Assembly: GCF_008298015.1 (NCBI RefSeq)
Contig: NZ_VTPX01000004.1
Span: 346,793 to 410,792 of the forward strand
DNA from: Salinicola corii
GTDB lineage: Bacteria > Pseudomonadota > Gammaproteobacteria > Pseudomonadales > Halomonadaceae
Reading direction: 5' to 3'
Length of the DNA: 64,000 bases
Positions 46,729 to 55,281 of this stretch are shown here, one piece after another. The position numbers and the translations under genes are program-made. The notes beneath the pieces were generated by a model. That model saw only the letters and a program-made list of their open reading frames with translations. It was not told the origin of the DNA and did not search any database. Each line of letters begins with the position of its first letter. Within the stretch, counting starts at the first letter, position 1.

Positions 46729-48071
46729 GTCAGCCCCCAACCATCGAGTTTCTCGTCGAGATAATCAAACCCCAGCGCGGGCATATCGAGGATCGAATTC
46801 GGAACGCCTCGCTGTTGCAGGCGGGCTTTCAGACCCTTCAGTCGTCTTCCCAACTGCCGAAGCTCGGCGAGCAGATCGTCGGCGGGCGCCAGCGGATCGA
46901 GCCGCTGAGCGATTCCTTGCCAATCGAAACGGCCGCCTTCTTCGTAGGGCGCCCCCCATTGCGTGGTGCGCATGATGTCCTCTGGGTCCGCCTTCATGGG
47001 TGCGAAGTCATAGACTGGCGCCAGCCACAGGCCATCGGGACGCTTGATCATCGCGGTGTTGCGACCATGATTGTCGGAGTTGCCGAAAACGACGTTGAGG
47101 AGATCCCGCTTGACCCACTCCACGACGAAGCGGGAAATGTCGAAGGGCTCGCCCGTTTCTCTGACGCGATATTGCTGCTGGCACTTGGCAACCAGCGTGT
47201 CGATCGCTTCGAAATGATTGAGGAAAGTGCCCGGAGGCTTCTCAAGCAGCGAATAGAGCGACTCCAGACCGTAGAGCGTACGCTCGCCTTTGATGAAATC
47301 GACATCGAACCGGGGCAGCCAGAGGCTGGGGTAGCGTGTACCTTCGATCAGCTCCATACCGCGGATATCGATGGTATCGACGCACAGCGCCTGCAGCTCG
47401 TGATAGTAGTGGTACTCCGCGCGCAGAATGTCGCAATCCATCTCCGAGCGGCGGCCGCGGGGAAATTTCACCAGGTAATGCGCATCGGCATTCCGGGAAT
47501 CGTCCTGCCAGGTATCGATCCAGATCTCATCCTGCGCGCTGCGACGCAGCAACAGTTTGGGCGCTTCGCCGCCAGCGCCGGTCGCACCACCGCCGGCAGC
47601 GCCCACCTGCTGGGCATATTCCAGGAAGTCGGTATGGCGTTCCACGACGTCGTTCAGCGTGAAGCGATGATGTTTCAGTTGGCTACCCGTCGGAAGTCGG
47701 GGCAGCGCCTGCTTGATGCGCAGATTGCCGACGGGCGCTATCGTGCCTTGGGCCAGCAAGGCGTGGTCCTGCTCATGCGGGGGCAGTGACTGAAGCCCCA
47801 ATCGACTGACCCAGTAACGTCGGCTGGCCCCTGACGGCATGATATCGTCGAGCATGGCGAACCAGTTTGTCCGGCGATACAGGAGCATCAGTTCGACCGG
47901 CAGATTCAGACTGCAGGCGTGCTCGTCATCCCGACCCATCCAGTCGATGGCGTAATCGGTCGAGTAACCCAGCGCGATAGGGCCGCGTCGGCCCGCCTTC
48001 GGATCATCGATCTGAAGTTCTGCGGCATCGTGCCATTGGCCATGATGGAACAACTGTATCGTCAGTGACAT
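46725..48071 (-). CDS. HipA-family serine/threonine kinase (toxin-antitoxin type)
   Basis: HipA kinases phosphorylate a cellular target such as glutamyl-tRNA synthetase and slow growth; the partner HTH protein restrains them. From ATG 48071 the protein has 448 residues: an N-terminal small domain (about 1-110), a Gly-rich nucleotide-contact segment at 157-171 ending GGEAPK, and the C-terminal kinase core with D333 and N338 in GNSDNHGRNTAMI and D355 in PVYDFAPMK. An in-frame start near 48161 is rejected because the operator array occupies that stretch. No clear Shine-Dalgarno precedes 48071. Confidence 0.9.
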   Translation of the reverse strand: MSLTIQLFHHGQWHDAAELQIDDPKAGRRGPIALGYSTDYAIDWMGRDDEHACSLNLPVELMLLYRRTNWFAMLDDIMPSGASRRYWVSRLGLQSLPPHEQDHALLAQGTIAPVGNLRIKQALPRLPTGSQLKHHRFTLNDVVERHTDFLEYAQQVGAAGGGATGAGGEAPKLLLRRSAQDEIWIDTWQDDSRNADAHYLVKFPRGRRSEMDCDILRAEYHYYHELQALCVDTIDIRGMELIEGTRYPSLWLPRFDVDFIKGERTLYGLESLYSLLEKPPGTFLNHFEAIDTLVAKCQQQYRVRETGEPFDISRFVVEWVKRDLLNVVFGNSDNHGRNTAMIKRPDGLWLAPVYDFAPMKADPEDIMRTTQWGAPYEEGGRFDWQGIAQRLDPLAPADDLLAELRQLGRRLKGLKARLQQRGVPNSILDMPALGFDYLDEKLDGWGLT

Positions 48072-48082
48072 ATCGAGTGTAC

Positions 48083-48182
48083 TGGGTAAATTATTGCTCA
48101 AACTTATCATGTCCGACTGTGGGTGAGCTATTTTTTGCTCATCAGATGTTTTTCTCGCCATTAGTGAGAAATAAATTGCTCA
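48083..48182. promoter_or_regulatory. Three 18-bp operator-like sites at exact 41-bp spacing upstream of hipA
   Basis: Three TGAGC-N8-GCTCA type sites lie at 48165-48182 (TGAGA left arm), 48124-48141 (perfect) and 48083-48100 (TGGGT left arm). Their centres are 41 bp apart twice, close to four helical turns. The 5-8-5 layout equals that of E. coli HipB operators (TATCC-N8-GGATA). The 122-bp gap 48072-48193 contains little else and is AT-rich. Confidence 0.7.
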
Positions 48183-48193
48183 AAATGGCGATG

Positions 48194-49132
48194 TCATCGC
48201 CACCGATCCCAGGCCGGCCGTGGCGCCAGCGATTCCCGCAGGTAGTCGAGAAAGGCACGCACCTTGCGCGTTCGCAGGCGCCGTTCGGTGGTCAGCACGT
48301 GAATGTCGCGGCGACCTGGCATCACCTCGCCGCGCCACCCCTCGAGCAGTGGCACCAGTTCCTCCCGCGACAGTGCCTCGCCGATCAGCCAGGTGGGGAA
48401 CAGCACCAGTCCCTGGCCCAGCAGCGCGGCGCGCAGCAGGCTCTCGGCGTCGTTGCTGTAGAGATTGCCGCTGACCTCGAACGGGGTCGAACCGCTCTGG
48501 TCCGGCGCCTGGAAATACCAGCGCTGGCGGCCCATCTCGCCCTGGTAGAGCAGGCAGTTGTGATCGGCCAGCGCCTCGGGCGTCCGCGGCTCACCGTGTG
48601 CGTCGAGATAGCTCGGGGCCGCAGCGACCACGTAGTTCATCGGCGCCAGCCGCCGTGCCACCAGCGAGGAGTCGGCCAGATCGCCGACGCGGAACGTGAT
48701 GTCCTGGCCCTCGCGCACCGGATCGATGACCTGGTCGCTCAGTTGCAGTTCGGCGGTGATGCCGGGGTGGCGGCGCTGGAAAGCATGCAGCAGCGGCACG
48801 ATCTGGCGCTGGCCGAAGGCGACCGGCGCATTGATCCGCAGTACGCCGCTGGGCTCGGCGTCGGGATAGGCCAGCGCTTCGGTGGCGAGATCGAGCCGTT
48901 CCAGAATTTCGCGGACCTCCTCGTAGTAGCGCCAGCCCGCCTCGGTGAGCGCGACCGCGCGGGTATGCCGGTAGAGCAGCGGCTGGCCGAGCGCCTCTTC
49001 CAGCCCGCGAATCTGGCGCGATATCGAGGAGACCGCGCGGTGGAAGTGACGCGCGGCGGCGGTGAAGCTGCCGGTGGCCGCAACGCGTTCGAAGACGCGC
49101 AGGGCGTTGAGATCCAGCGAATTGACGTTCAC
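48194..49132 (-). CDS. LysR-family transcriptional regulator
   Basis: The 312-residue protein has the LysR HTH at 5-65 (NALRVFERVAATGSFTAAA and VSSISRQIRGLEEALGQPLLYR) and an effector-binding domain starting about residue 92 with RINAPVAFGQ. It is divergent from a PRISE-like reductase gene; the 143-bp gap holds an ATTGT-N4-ACGAT element fitting a T-N11-A LysR box. Regulation of the reductase is the usual inference. Confidence 0.94.
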   Translation of the reverse strand: MNVNSLDLNALRVFERVAATGSFTAAARHFHRAVSSISRQIRGLEEALGQPLLYRHTRAVALTEAGWRYYEEVREILERLDLATEALAYPDAEPSGVLRINAPVAFGQRQIVPLLHAFQRRHPGITAELQLSDQVIDPVREGQDITFRVGDLADSSLVARRLAPMNYVVAAAPSYLDAHGEPRTPEALADHNCLLYQGEMGRQRWYFQAPDQSGSTPFEVSGNLYSNDAESLLRAALLGQGLVLFPTWLIGEALSREELVPLLEGWRGEVMPGRRDIHVLTTERRLRTRKVRAFLDYLRESLAPRPAWDRWR

Positions 49133-49275
49133 GGTTCTGAAATTCCTGGAGTTGCGTTCAGCACAATAAAGATTTGCGATGCTTTCGATTGTAGCAACGA
49201 TCAGGCGCTACCAGACTGCGTTCATCGATCCGGCGCGATCCGGATCTTCCCGAACTTGGAAGGAGGTCATCGATC

Positions 49276-50349
49276 ATGCGTAAAGGCACTGCACTCGTCG
49301 TCGGCGCCACCGGTATCACCGGCGGCAACCTGGCGTCTTATCTGGTGGCCAGCGGCTGGACCGTCTACGGCCTGTCTCGTCGCGCCACCGAGCAGAGCGG
49401 CGTGATTCCCGTCGCCGCCGACCTGCTGGACAGGCCCGCCACCGAGCAGGCGCTGGCCGGGCTGCCGATCACCCACGTCTTCTACTGCACCTGGATTCGC
49501 CGCGACAACGAGCGCGCCAACGTCGAGGCCAACAGCCAGATGATGCGCAATCTGTTCGAAGCGCTCGACAGCGACAAGCTCGATCACGCCTCGCTGGTGA
49601 CCGGCACCAAACAGTACCTGGGCTCGTTCGAGGCCTACGGCAGCGGCCGGATCGAGACGCCGTTCCGCGAATCCGAGCCGCGGGTGCCGGGCGACAACTT
49701 CTACTATGCGCTGGAGGACGTGCTGTTCGAAGCCGCTGAGCGCCACGGTTTCGCCTGGAACGTGCACCGCCCGCATACCGTGATCGGCTACGCCCGCGGC
49801 AACGCCATGAACATGGGCACGACGATCGCCGTCTATGCCTCGATCTGCCAGGCCACCGGCCAGCCGTTCGTGTTCCCCGGCTCCCGGACCCAGTGGAACG
49901 CGCTCACCGACATGACCGACGCGCTGGTGCTGGCGCGACAGATGGAGTGGGCCGCGACCACGCCGGGCGCGGCCAACCAGGCCTTCAACACCGTCAATGG
50001 CGATGTGTTCCGCTGGCGCCGGATGTGGCGCGAGATCGGTGAGTACTTTGGTCTAGAAAGTCAGGGGCCCGAAGCCTCGGACGACCCGGAGTCGATGCAG
50101 CCGTTGGAAACGCAGATGGCCGGTGCGGAATCGACCTGGCGCGAGATCGCCGAAAAGCACGACCTGGTCGAGCCGGACGTCGCCAAGCTGGCCTCCTGGT
50201 GGCACACCGACGCCGACCTCGGCCGTGACCAGGAGTGTGTCAACGACACCACCAAGTCCCGCGACTTCGGCTTCGATCACTTCCGCGAAACGCGAGCGGC
50301 CTTCTTCGATCTGTTCGATCGTCTGCGCGCCGAGAAGATCATTCCTTGA
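49276..50349 (+). CDS. SDR-family NAD(P)-dependent oxidoreductase, PRISE-like
   Basis: The 357-residue protein is an extended short-chain dehydrogenase. The cofactor motif GATGITGGNLASYL is near the N-terminus. The segment NFYYALEDVLFE carries the Tyr of the PRISE subfamily (progesterone 5-beta-reductase/iridoid synthase-like enone reductases), and the G-T-K-Q motif (VTGTKQYLGSFE) supplies the Lys. Such enzymes reduce enones of unknown natural substrates in bacteria. AAGGAGG lies 9 bases before ATG. It is divergent from a LysR regulator and ends at a terminator shared with the next gene. Confidence 0.9.
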   Translation: MRKGTALVVGATGITGGNLASYLVASGWTVYGLSRRATEQSGVIPVAADLLDRPATEQALAGLPITHVFYCTWIRRDNERANVEANSQMMRNLFEALDSDKLDHASLVTGTKQYLGSFEAYGSGRIETPFRESEPRVPGDNFYYALEDVLFEAAERHGFAWNVHRPHTVIGYARGNAMNMGTTIAVYASICQATGQPFVFPGSRTQWNALTDMTDALVLARQMEWAATTPGAANQAFNTVNGDVFRWRRMWREIGEYFGLESQGPEASDDPESMQPLETQMAGAESTWREIAEKHDLVEPDVAKLASWWHTDADLGRDQECVNDTTKSRDFGFDHFRETRAAFFDLFDRLRAEKIIP

Positions 50350-50394
50350 TTCGGTCTGTCTGAGCGGTTCGTCCCGATCGGCTGCAGAAAAGAA

Positions 50395-50419
50395 AACCGG
50401 CGCCTTCTCGGCGCCGGTT
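50395..50419. terminator. Bidirectional intrinsic terminator
   Basis: A perfect 10-bp stem (AACCGGCGCC at 50395-50404, GGCGCCGGTT at 50410-50419) has a TTCTC loop. It is flanked by an A-rich run on the left (50388-50396) and CTTGTCGTCTT on the right. It lies between two convergent genes and would stop transcripts from both sides. Confidence 0.8.
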
Positions 50420-50456
50420 CTTGTCGTCTTGGGTGGCTGAAACGCGCCGCTCGCGC

Positions 50457-51296
50457 TCAGACCAGAAAGCTGAACTTTTCGCGCAGCCGCTCCCAATGCG
50501 CCCGCGAGCTGGCCGCCAGCACCGTGCCCTGGTGAATCGTCGGCCGATAGGGTGTGCCGTCCAGCAGCGCCGAATAGCCGCCGGCTTCGGCGTGGATCAT
50601 CAGCCCGGCGGCGTGATCCCACGGCATCAGCTTGCCGGTCAGCATGAAGTCGACGAAGCCGAACGCCATGGTGCGGTACTCATGGCAGGCGCAGCCGAAC
50701 GCCATCATGCGCTGGAAGTCGGGGAAGGTCGCCGCCAGCTGATACTGCTGCGGCTTGGCGAACAGCCGGATCGAGGTGGAGCCGACCATCTCGTCGAAGT
50801 TGTCGGTACTCGACACCTGCAGTTGGCGCTGGGTGCCGTCGGGGCGGCCGAACCAGGCTCCCTCGCCGTGACGGGCGACGATCCAGTCGTCCGCCAGTGG
50901 ATCGTAGAGCAGGCCGAAGATCGTCTCGCCAAAGCTGGTTGCCGCCAGAATCACCCCGAACTGGTTGAGCCCGCGGGCGAAGTTCCAGGTGCCGTCGACC
51001 GGATCGATGATCAGCGCCAGCTCGGCGCCGGCGATATCGTCGAGATTGGCGCTGCCGTCGGCCACCGCCTCCTCGCCGATCACCGTCGCCTCCGGCAGCA
51101 GCTCGCGAGTCGCCGCCGTCATCATCCGCTCCGCCCCCTGGTCGGCATCGGTGACCAGATCGTCCGGTGCGCTCTTCGAGCGGATCGCGTCTTCGGAGAG
51201 GTTGCGAAAACGCGGCAGAATCTCGGTCTTGGCGGCGTCGCGCACGATCTCGATCAACTGCTGCTGTTGCTCGAGGCTGATGGCTCTGGCGGGCAT
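50457..51296 (-). CDS. Inositol monophosphatase family protein
   Basis: This Mg2+-dependent phosphatase-family protein has 279 residues. The metal-site motifs are GEEAVAD (E75, E76), DPVDGTWNF (D98 to T103) and MPWDHAAG (near residue 225), the full FIG/IMPase set. ATG 51296 is followed by the family-like helical start. The substrate may be inositol phosphate, PAP-type nucleotide or another phosphate; the pairing with the nearby inositol locus is not close enough to decide. It ends at a bidirectional terminator. Confidence 0.92.
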   Translation of the reverse strand: MPARAISLEQQQQLIEIVRDAAKTEILPRFRNLSEDAIRSKSAPDDLVTDADQGAERMMTAATRELLPEATVIGEEAVADGSANLDDIAGAELALIIDPVDGTWNFARGLNQFGVILAATSFGETIFGLLYDPLADDWIVARHGEGAWFGRPDGTQRQLQVSSTDNFDEMVGSTSIRLFAKPQQYQLAATFPDFQRMMAFGCACHEYRTMAFGFVDFMLTGKLMPWDHAAGLMIHAEAGGYSALLDGTPYRPTIHQGTVLAASSRAHWERLREKFSFLV

Positions 51297-51391
51297 GCGA
51301 ATCTCCTGGGTCGTGGGTCTCGTCTCTAGGGTAACCGATTCCGGCGGCCCGGTTCGTCGGCGTGTCCGCTTTGCGCCGTCAGTCCACGTCG

Positions 51392-52639
51392 TCAATCCAC
51401 ACCCTGGGTCGAGGCCACCTGGCGATCGCGGCCGGCACCTAGCGCCATGACCAGCGCGCCCAGCGCAATCGCGCTCACCAGAATGCCCACCACGTTCCAG
51501 CCACCGCTCCAGTCGTGCAGCACGCCGACCAGCAACGGCCCCATTGCCGCCAGGGTATAGCCGATGCCCTGGGCCATCGCCGAGAGGCTGGCCGCGGTGA
51601 TGGCATCCGGCGCGCGCAGCGCCAATAGGGTCAACGCCATGCTGAAGGTGCCGCCCTGGCCCAGCCCCAGGATCACAATCCACACCCATATGCTGCCGAT
51701 CGGCGCATAGAGACAGCCCAGTAGGCCGATCAGGGTGAGCGCCATCACCCCGACCAGTACCGCCCGCTGGTCCCGCATGCGGCTGCCGATCCACGGCGCC
51801 AGGATCGCCGTGATCACCTGCAGCAGGATCGAGACCGACAGCGCCAGCCCCGCGGTGACCGCCGCCAGCCCGCGATCCTGCAGGATCGTCGGCAGCCAGC
51901 CGAACACGATGTACGCCAGCGACGACTGCAACCCCATGAACAGCGACACCTGCCACGCCAGCGGGTCGTGACGCAGGCGCGCACCGCGTCGAACGGGCAC
52001 GCGAACGGGCTTGGTGCCCTTGAGCTGTGGCAGCCACAACAGCGCGGCGATCACCGCTGGCAGTAGCCAGAACGCCAGCGCACCCTGCCAGGCGCCGTGC
52101 GAGATACCTTGTGCAGCGTCCTGCCAGCCACCGCCGAGCAGCTGACGCAGCGGCTCGGTGGTGCCCGCGGCAGCGGAAGCGCCAAGATTGAGCGCCACGG
52201 TGTAGAGGCCGGTCATGATGCTGACGCGGCGGGGAAAGTCGCGCTTGACGATGCCCGGCAGCAACACCCCGATGATGCCGATACAGCTCCCGGCCACCGC
52301 CGTACCCAGGAACAGCCCCGCCGTGCCGACCGTTGTAACGACATAGGGCCGCGCCAGCAGCGCCACCGCCAATACCAGAAGCGCGGCGAACACGCTGCGT
52401 TCCGGGCCGATGCGACGCACCAGCCGTGGCGCCAGCGGTGCCGCCAGACCCAGGAACAGCACCGGCAGGGTGGTCAGGATGCCCTGCCAACTGGGGGAAA
52501 GCGCCAATGCCTCGGCAATGCTGCCAAGCACCGGCGACACGCTGGTTAGCGCCGGACGGAGGTTAAGCGCCACCAGCAGCAGCGCGACGAGAGTCAGAAC
52601 GCCCCGGCGGGGCATCGCGGAAGTCGACAAGAGGACCAT
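51392..52639 (-). CDS. CynX/NimT-family MFS transporter
   Basis: The 415-residue protein is a 12-helix major facilitator. The N-terminus VALLLVALNLRPALTSVSPVL is characteristic of the CynX/NimT group (cyanate or nitroimidazole transporters), and APLAPRLVRRIGPERSVF is the cytoplasmic loop 2-3 motif. The second half includes SMALTLLALRAPDAITAASLSAMAQGIGYTLAA. The start ATG 52639 has no strong ribosome-binding site in front; an in-frame ATG eight codons later is an alternative. No substrate is indicated by neighbours. Confidence 0.9.
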   Translation of the reverse strand: MVLLSTSAMPRRGVLTLVALLLVALNLRPALTSVSPVLGSIAEALALSPSWQGILTTLPVLFLGLAAPLAPRLVRRIGPERSVFAALLVLAVALLARPYVVTTVGTAGLFLGTAVAGSCIGIIGVLLPGIVKRDFPRRVSIMTGLYTVALNLGASAAAGTTEPLRQLLGGGWQDAAQGISHGAWQGALAFWLLPAVIAALLWLPQLKGTKPVRVPVRRGARLRHDPLAWQVSLFMGLQSSLAYIVFGWLPTILQDRGLAAVTAGLALSVSILLQVITAILAPWIGSRMRDQRAVLVGVMALTLIGLLGCLYAPIGSIWVWIVILGLGQGGTFSMALTLLALRAPDAITAASLSAMAQGIGYTLAAMGPLLVGVLHDWSGGWNVVGILVSAIALGALVMALGAGRDRQVASTQGVD

Positions 52640-52831
52640 CCTTGGAGATCAAAAGATATTGCTGCACGGCGGCAAGCCAGGGGAGCAAGGGTAGCCGATC
52701 GCGGTCAATATCGGGGCGGTTCTAAGCCAATAGTTGAGGGTGATAGTGGTTTTGACTTCTGGAGCGGGGAGCTCAAGGGACGCCTCGGCAAGGAGCGCTT
52801 TTTCCCTCCATGTCCCGAGTTTCCCCGTTGT

Positions 52832-53755
52832 TCACGGTAGGGGATAGATCGTGACATGCCGTTCCAGATCGGCCGTCTGCTGTTGGTATTGGCGCGGCGT
52901 CATGCCCTTCTGCTCGCGGAAGTGGCGATTGAAATTGGAGAGATTGTTGTAGCCGACCTGAAAGCAGATATCGGCGATGGATTGTCGGCCTTCGAGCAAC
53001 AGGCGGCAGGCGTGTCCTATGCGAATACGCCTGAGGAAGGCCACGAAGGTGTCGCCGGTGGCGTGCTTGAAGAAGCGCGAAAACGTGGAAGGAGTCATGC
53101 CGTACCGCTCGGCCAGCCTCGACATGCGCAGCTCTTCGTGGAAATGGTCGTGGATATAGCGCAGCACGGCATCGACCTGCTCGGAAGAGGTACTCCTGGC
53201 ATCCAGGCCGTACCCGCGGCCAGCCAGGGTTCGGTACCCGCACTGCGAGAGGCTGCGGAGGATGGTCAGCATGGTCAACAGCCTGCCGGCGTTGTCCTGC
53301 TCGCCCATGGTGACCAGCAACTCGCCGCAGCGTGCCGCTTCCTCCCCTTCGAACTCCACACCCAGAGCCGAGTCCTCGATCAGCGCCGACAGGCAGTTGA
53401 GCTCCGGGCAGAGCTCCATCATGTGCTCCAGCCATTCGCCCTTGAACTGGAGCACGACATCGCGCCCCTCGATGACCGGCCTTGCCTCGTCGGGGTCGCT
53501 GAACCAGGCGTGCGGAATGTTCGGCCCCACCAGTACCAGGTTGCCGGGTCCGAAGCGGCCAATGTAATCGCCCACGAACGCATGCCCCTCCGAGTAACGG
53601 ATGAGATGCAACTCGTACTCTGGGTGATAATTCCAGCGGGCGATGGGCGCGGGAAAATCATGGCAGTGCCAGTAGAAGCTGAACTTCGGATCCTGGGTGA
53701 CGCTTTCGAAGACAGGCGCACCAAGACGAGTATCGTTGAGCTGCGCAGCGATCAT
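52832..53755 (-). CDS. AraC-family transcriptional regulator (polyol operon)
   Basis: The 307-residue regulator has an N-terminal cupin sensor (about 25-130, WNYHPEYELHLIRYSEGHAFVGDY) and a C-terminal AraC double HTH (about 195-300, GMTPSTFSRFFKHATGDTF and VGYNNLSNFNRHFREQKGMTP). It is divergent from a zinc dehydrogenase and ABC transporter operon for a polyol-like substrate, which it probably controls. Its 5' leader contains five CTATCAG copies, and the gap contains a perfect 7-bp inverted repeat. Confidence 0.93.
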   Translation of the reverse strand: MIAAQLNDTRLGAPVFESVTQDPKFSFYWHCHDFPAPIARWNYHPEYELHLIRYSEGHAFVGDYIGRFGPGNLVLVGPNIPHAWFSDPDEARPVIEGRDVVLQFKGEWLEHMMELCPELNCLSALIEDSALGVEFEGEEAARCGELLVTMGEQDNAGRLLTMLTILRSLSQCGYRTLAGRGYGLDARSTSSEQVDAVLRYIHDHFHEELRMSRLAERYGMTPSTFSRFFKHATGDTFVAFLRRIRIGHACRLLLEGRQSIADICFQVGYNNLSNFNRHFREQKGMTPRQYQQQTADLERHVTIYPLP

Positions 53756-53774
53756 GAGTTATCGGAGCCTCTTT

Positions 53775-53815
53775 CTATCAGCGCTATCAGGCTATCAGGC
53801 TATCAGCGCTATCAG
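53775..53815. repeat. Five tandem CTATCAG units in the araC-type leader
   Basis: CTATCAG occurs at 53775, 53784, 53792, 53800 and 53809, giving periods of 9, 8, 8 and 9 bases. The array ends 19 bp before the AraC-type start codon (53755, read leftward), so copy-number change would alter the leader. Confidence 0.75.
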
Positions 53816-53915
53816 GCCTGGATGAGGTCCACGCTCTGCCTGAAAAATGCCTGCACTGGTCCTCCTTTCCAGAGCCACTATATATCCTGAAACAGAGCAA
53901 AACAGTGGACTTTTA

Positions 53916-53933
53916 TACCTTGGTATCAAGGTA
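53916..53933. promoter_or_regulatory. Perfect 7-4-7 inverted repeat in the regulator/polyol gap
   Basis: TACCTTG (53916-53922) and CAAGGTA (53927-53933) are separated by GTAT. The site lies in the 425-bp gap 53756-54180, between the AraC-type gene and the divergent dehydrogenase gene. The rest of the gap is AT-rich around 53900-54060, promoter-like, with no gene I can support. Confidence 0.5.
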
Positions 53934-54180
53934 GACTTTGGTCCTGCCAAGCCTATTGGATTGGTGGGGAATTTTTTTGAAGATCCCCTAAATAGCGATA
54001 CAAAACAATCGGTTGAAAGCTGACCCAACAAGGTTTGCAAAAAAGTATCATTGTCTCGAAAATTACAGCCTAGCCGCTTTTCCGGCGCGAGGCGTAGGTT
54101 CATGGCCACGCCGATAGCGAGGGTGTGGTCGCGTATCGACCGGCTCTCGACCCATGTCAATATCTCCCGGGAAACGCGCC

Positions 54181-55227
54181 ATGAAAGCCAGAGCCCTGGT
54201 GCTGGAAAAGCAACGCGAGCTGTCGCTACGCGAGATAGACCTGCCGGACCGACTCGGGCCCGACGATGTTCGCGTCCGCATACACACCGTCGGGATATGC
54301 GGCAGCGACGTCCACTATTACACCCATGGCCGGATCGGCCCCTTCGTGGTCCGCGAGCCGATGGTGCTCGGCCATGAAGCGTCCGGCGTGGTTACCGAGG
54401 TCGGCGGCAACGTCAACCACCTGCGGGTAGGCACGCGGGTGTGCATGGAGCCCGGCATCCCCGATCTCACCTCGCGTGCCGCCAGGCTGGGCGTCTATAA
54501 CGTCGACCCCAGCGTACGTTTCTGGGCCACGCCGCCGGTGCATGGCTGCCTGACCCCCGAGGTCATCCACCCGGCGGCGTTCACCTTCGCGCTGCCCGAT
54601 TCGGTCTCCTTCGCCGAGGGAGCGATGGTCGAGCCGTTCGCCATCGGCATGCAGGCGGTGGTCAAGGCGCGAATGCAGCCGGGCGACGTCTGCGTCGTCA
54701 CCGGCGCCGGGCCGATCGGCCTGATGGTCGCCCTGGCCGCGCTGGCGGGGGGCGCCAGCGAAGTGCTGGTCTCCGACCTGGTCGAGGAGAAGCTGGCGAT
54801 CGCGGCCCGCTACGCCGGCATCACCCCCGTCAATGTCTCGCAGGAGTCGCTGCACGAAGCCGTCGACCGGCGCTGCGGCGAGGAGTGGGGCGCCGACGTG
54901 GTGTTCGAGGCCAGCGGCAGCCCCCGGGTCTACGACGATGTGCTGGCCTGCGCCCGGCCCGCCGGCGCGGTCGTTCTGGTCGGCATGCCGGTGGAGCCGG
55001 TCACCTTCGATATCGTCTCGGCCCAGGCCAAGGAGCTGCGCATCGAGACGGTGTTCCGTTACGCCAACGTCTACGACCGGGCGATCGGCCTGATCGCCTC
55101 GGGCAAGGTCGATCTCAAGCCGCTGATCAGCGAGACCTTCGATTTCGAGCAGAGCATCGCCGCGTTCGAACGTGCCGCGAGTGCACGAACCGATGACGTC
55201 AAGCTACAGATCACGCTTGACGCCTGA
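54181..55227 (+). CDS. Zinc-dependent polyol dehydrogenase (sorbitol/xylitol dehydrogenase-like)
   Basis: This medium-chain dehydrogenase has 348 residues. Catalytic zinc ligands C40 ([10 protein letters not shown]), H65 with E66 (GHEASG) and E151 (VEPFAIG) are intact, and the NAD motif GAGPIGL is at 175-181. The usual four structural-zinc cysteines are missing: the loop reads [19 protein letters not shown], as in sorbitol dehydrogenases without structural zinc. It most likely oxidises a sugar alcohol to a ketose. I chose ATG 54181; an ATG nine codons earlier is possible. It heads a five-gene operon with an ABC importer and an SDR. Confidence 0.92.
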   Translation: MKARALVLEKQRELSLREIDLPDRLGPDDVRVRIHTVGICGSDVHYYTHGRIGPFVVREPMVLGHEASGVVTEVGGNVNHLRVGTRVCMEPGIPDLTSRAARLGVYNVDPSVRFWATPPVHGCLTPEVIHPAAFTFALPDSVSFAEGAMVEPFAIGMQAVVKARMQPGDVCVVTGAGPIGLMVALAALAGGASEVLVSDLVEEKLAIAARYAGITPVNVSQESLHEAVDRRCGEEWGADVVFEASGSPRVYDDVLACARPAGAVVLVGMPVEPVTFDIVSAQAKELRIETVFRYANVYDRAIGLIASGKVDLKPLISETFDFEQSIAAFERAASARTDDVKLQITLDA

Positions 55228-55281
55228 CCTCGCCAGCCCAGGAAGCACACTGGACCTGAACCCACCAAGAGGTGAACAACA

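Noticed and set aside
48072..48161. Longer hipA start about 30 codons upstream
   Set aside because: The added sequence lies over two of the regularly spaced operator sites and is AT-rich and unlike HipA N-termini.
53775..53815. CTATCAG array as a CRISPR array
   Set aside because: Repeat units are 7 bases with 1-2 base spacers, far shorter than any CRISPR repeat-spacer unit, and no cas gene is present.
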